Below, one piece after another: positions 62,996 through 64,000 of a DNA stretch of 64,000 bases. Origin of the DNA: Enchytraeus crypticus (Eukaryota; Annelida; Clitellata; Enchytraeida; Enchytraeidae); assembly GCA_905160935.1 (NCBI GenBank), contig CAJHZI010000770.1, forward strand, positions 1 through 64,000. Direction: 5' to 3'. A program made the position numbers and the translations under genes. The notes beneath the pieces were generated by a model. The model did not search any database. It was given only the letters and a program-made list of their open reading frames with translations, and was not told the origin of the DNA. Positions within the stretch are counted from its first letter, which is position 1, and each line of letters starts with the position of its first letter.

Positions 62996-63199
62996 GAGTC
63001 TACGTCTTCCACTGGTTTTCTCTGAGTATGTTTTTCTTTCTCACAGTGTGATACAGACACACTGACAGGCATACTGACAGGCACACTGACAGGCATACTG
63101 ACAGACATACTGACAGGCTTACTGACAGGCTTACATACACGCATACATATAGGCATACAGACGGACACTCACACTGCTATCAAGCCTATCTCTCACCAG

Positions 63200-63244
63200 G
63201 CTTCAGTGGTCGCTCTCAGTTCATCAGTCGAATGTCGCCACTGT
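63200..63244 (+). other. Candidate 45-nt exon (weak)
   Basis: TCTCTCACCAG acceptor followed by 45 bases open in two frames and a consensus GTAAGT donor; preceded by a CACTGACAGGCATA array. Could be the first seen exon of a downstream plus-strand gene. No protein match recognised. Confidence 0.25.
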
Positions 63245-63339
63245 GTAAGTTACATTGTTCTAACTGTTACCCTGTAGAAACATAGCTCTTACAAAGTTAC
63301 ATGTTGATAGCAAAGTGTCAATAGTCATCTTAACTCTAT

Positions 63340-63620
63340 AATCGTCTAAAGTCATTTATCGGTCTAAGGAATATATTCGTCTGAATTCTATAATAGTCTA
63401 AAATCTGTAGGCCTAATCGTCTAAATTCTATAGGCCTAATCATCTAAATTCTATAGGCCTAATCGTCTGAAGTCTACAATCGTCAGAATTTTAAAATCGT
63501 CTAAATACCATAATCGTCTAAAATCTATAGTCGTTTAAGGTCTATAATGGTCCAAAATATATAATCGCTTAAAGTCAATCATTGTCTCAAGTCTGTAATC
63601 GTCTAAAGTCTATGGCTAAT
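63340..63620. repeat. 18-bp degenerate array
   Basis: About 15 units of TAATCGTCTAAAGTCTA and AATTCTATAGGCC variants. Confidence 0.85.
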
Positions 63621-63775
63621 TAGACTTTTCATATAGCACTAGGCCTTTGCAGTGGACATACACATATAGCATTATGACATTTTAGGCGTGATTTGGCTAA
63701 TAGAATTTAAATGAAAGTTTTTAGAAGTCTGTTGAGCGAAGCTCTAACCTTAACCTACATGTCAGTTAGGTACAT

Positions 63776-63825
63776 TGACTGGGGCCAGTGGCTATGTCGG
63801 TAAGTTATTAGATCGCGGATCAAAT
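63776..63825 (+). mobile_element. SINE-A head, interrupted by SINE-B
   Basis: GGGGCCAGTGGCTATGTCGG through TCGCGGATCA, then SINE-B begins. Confidence 0.72.
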
Positions 63826-64000
63826 GTTTTAATAGCGTAGCGGTAACGTCATGAAGTTTTAAATGACAGATCCTGAGGTGAATTGAGCCCTCGTGGGTTC
63901 GAATCCCAGCCGCGCTGATCTGAGAGTAAAATCTCGGACATTCACTACACTGGTTATACGATAAACGGACTAAATTGCCTAACGGATTAAGCATGTGGTA
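63826..64000 (+). mobile_element. SINE-B copy, cut by window end
   Basis: tRNA-like head with GGGTTCGAATCCC, inserted into a SINE-A copy at 63825; continues beyond the window. Confidence 0.8.

Overview
This is a gene-bearing stretch of an animal nuclear genome. It has GT-AG spliced genes with short GC-richer exons in AT-rich introns, many microsatellites (AATC, GATT, TATTG, ACAAT, GA, TA, CAT units), two tRNA-headed SINE families, truncated non-LTR retrotransposon tails and one hAT-like DNA element. The proteins are metazoan (bestrophin, BAG6, an Ig-domain receptor) but diverged from vertebrate ones, so an invertebrate is likely. The sequence alone does not fix the phylum.

Layout. On the minus strand, 682-14370 holds a complete bestrophin chloride-channel gene, modelled as 12 exons and 745 residues. 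The first ten exons join in frame and align with human BEST1 almost residue for residue through the channel core. From 14371 to 25204 there is no convincing gene; it holds SINEs, LINE tails, minisatellites and a 1.34-kb hAT-like element inserted just downstream of the next stop codon. On the minus strand, 25205-47495 holds a complete BAG6 (Scythe/BAT3) gene, modelled as 23 exons and 1488 residues, from an N-terminal ubiquitin-like domain to the C-terminal basic signal and mini-BAG region. From 47496 to 51890 is a BAG6/receptor divergent intergenic region with repeats. On the plus strand, 51891-58721 holds six exons of a single-pass membrane protein with an Ig V-like ectodomain, a Cys-rich stalk, one membrane helix and a long Ser/Thr/Asn-rich tail ending in a class I PDZ-ligand-like motif; its signal-peptide exon was not found. 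From 58722 to 64000 there are repeats only, plus one weak candidate exon.

Most striking observation. In all three genes, many exon borders are tandemly copied into the neighbouring intron or 3' flank. A splice acceptor or donor, together with 5 to about 45 bases of adjoining exon, is repeated two to about 25 times, forming the satellite that fills the intron. I count more than a dozen such borders, on both donor and acceptor sides and also at two stop codons. The same kind of expansion appears inside coding exons (BAG6 exons 7, 13 and 17). This points to a general local-duplication process that seeds at exon-intron junctions and produces arrays of decoy splice sites.

The three genes have no obvious shared pathway: bestrophin is a membrane chloride channel, BAG6 a cytosolic/nuclear protein-triage factor, and the third a cell-surface receptor or adhesion protein. 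All exon models are by-eye conceptual splices supported by reading-frame phase and family similarity, not by transcripts.
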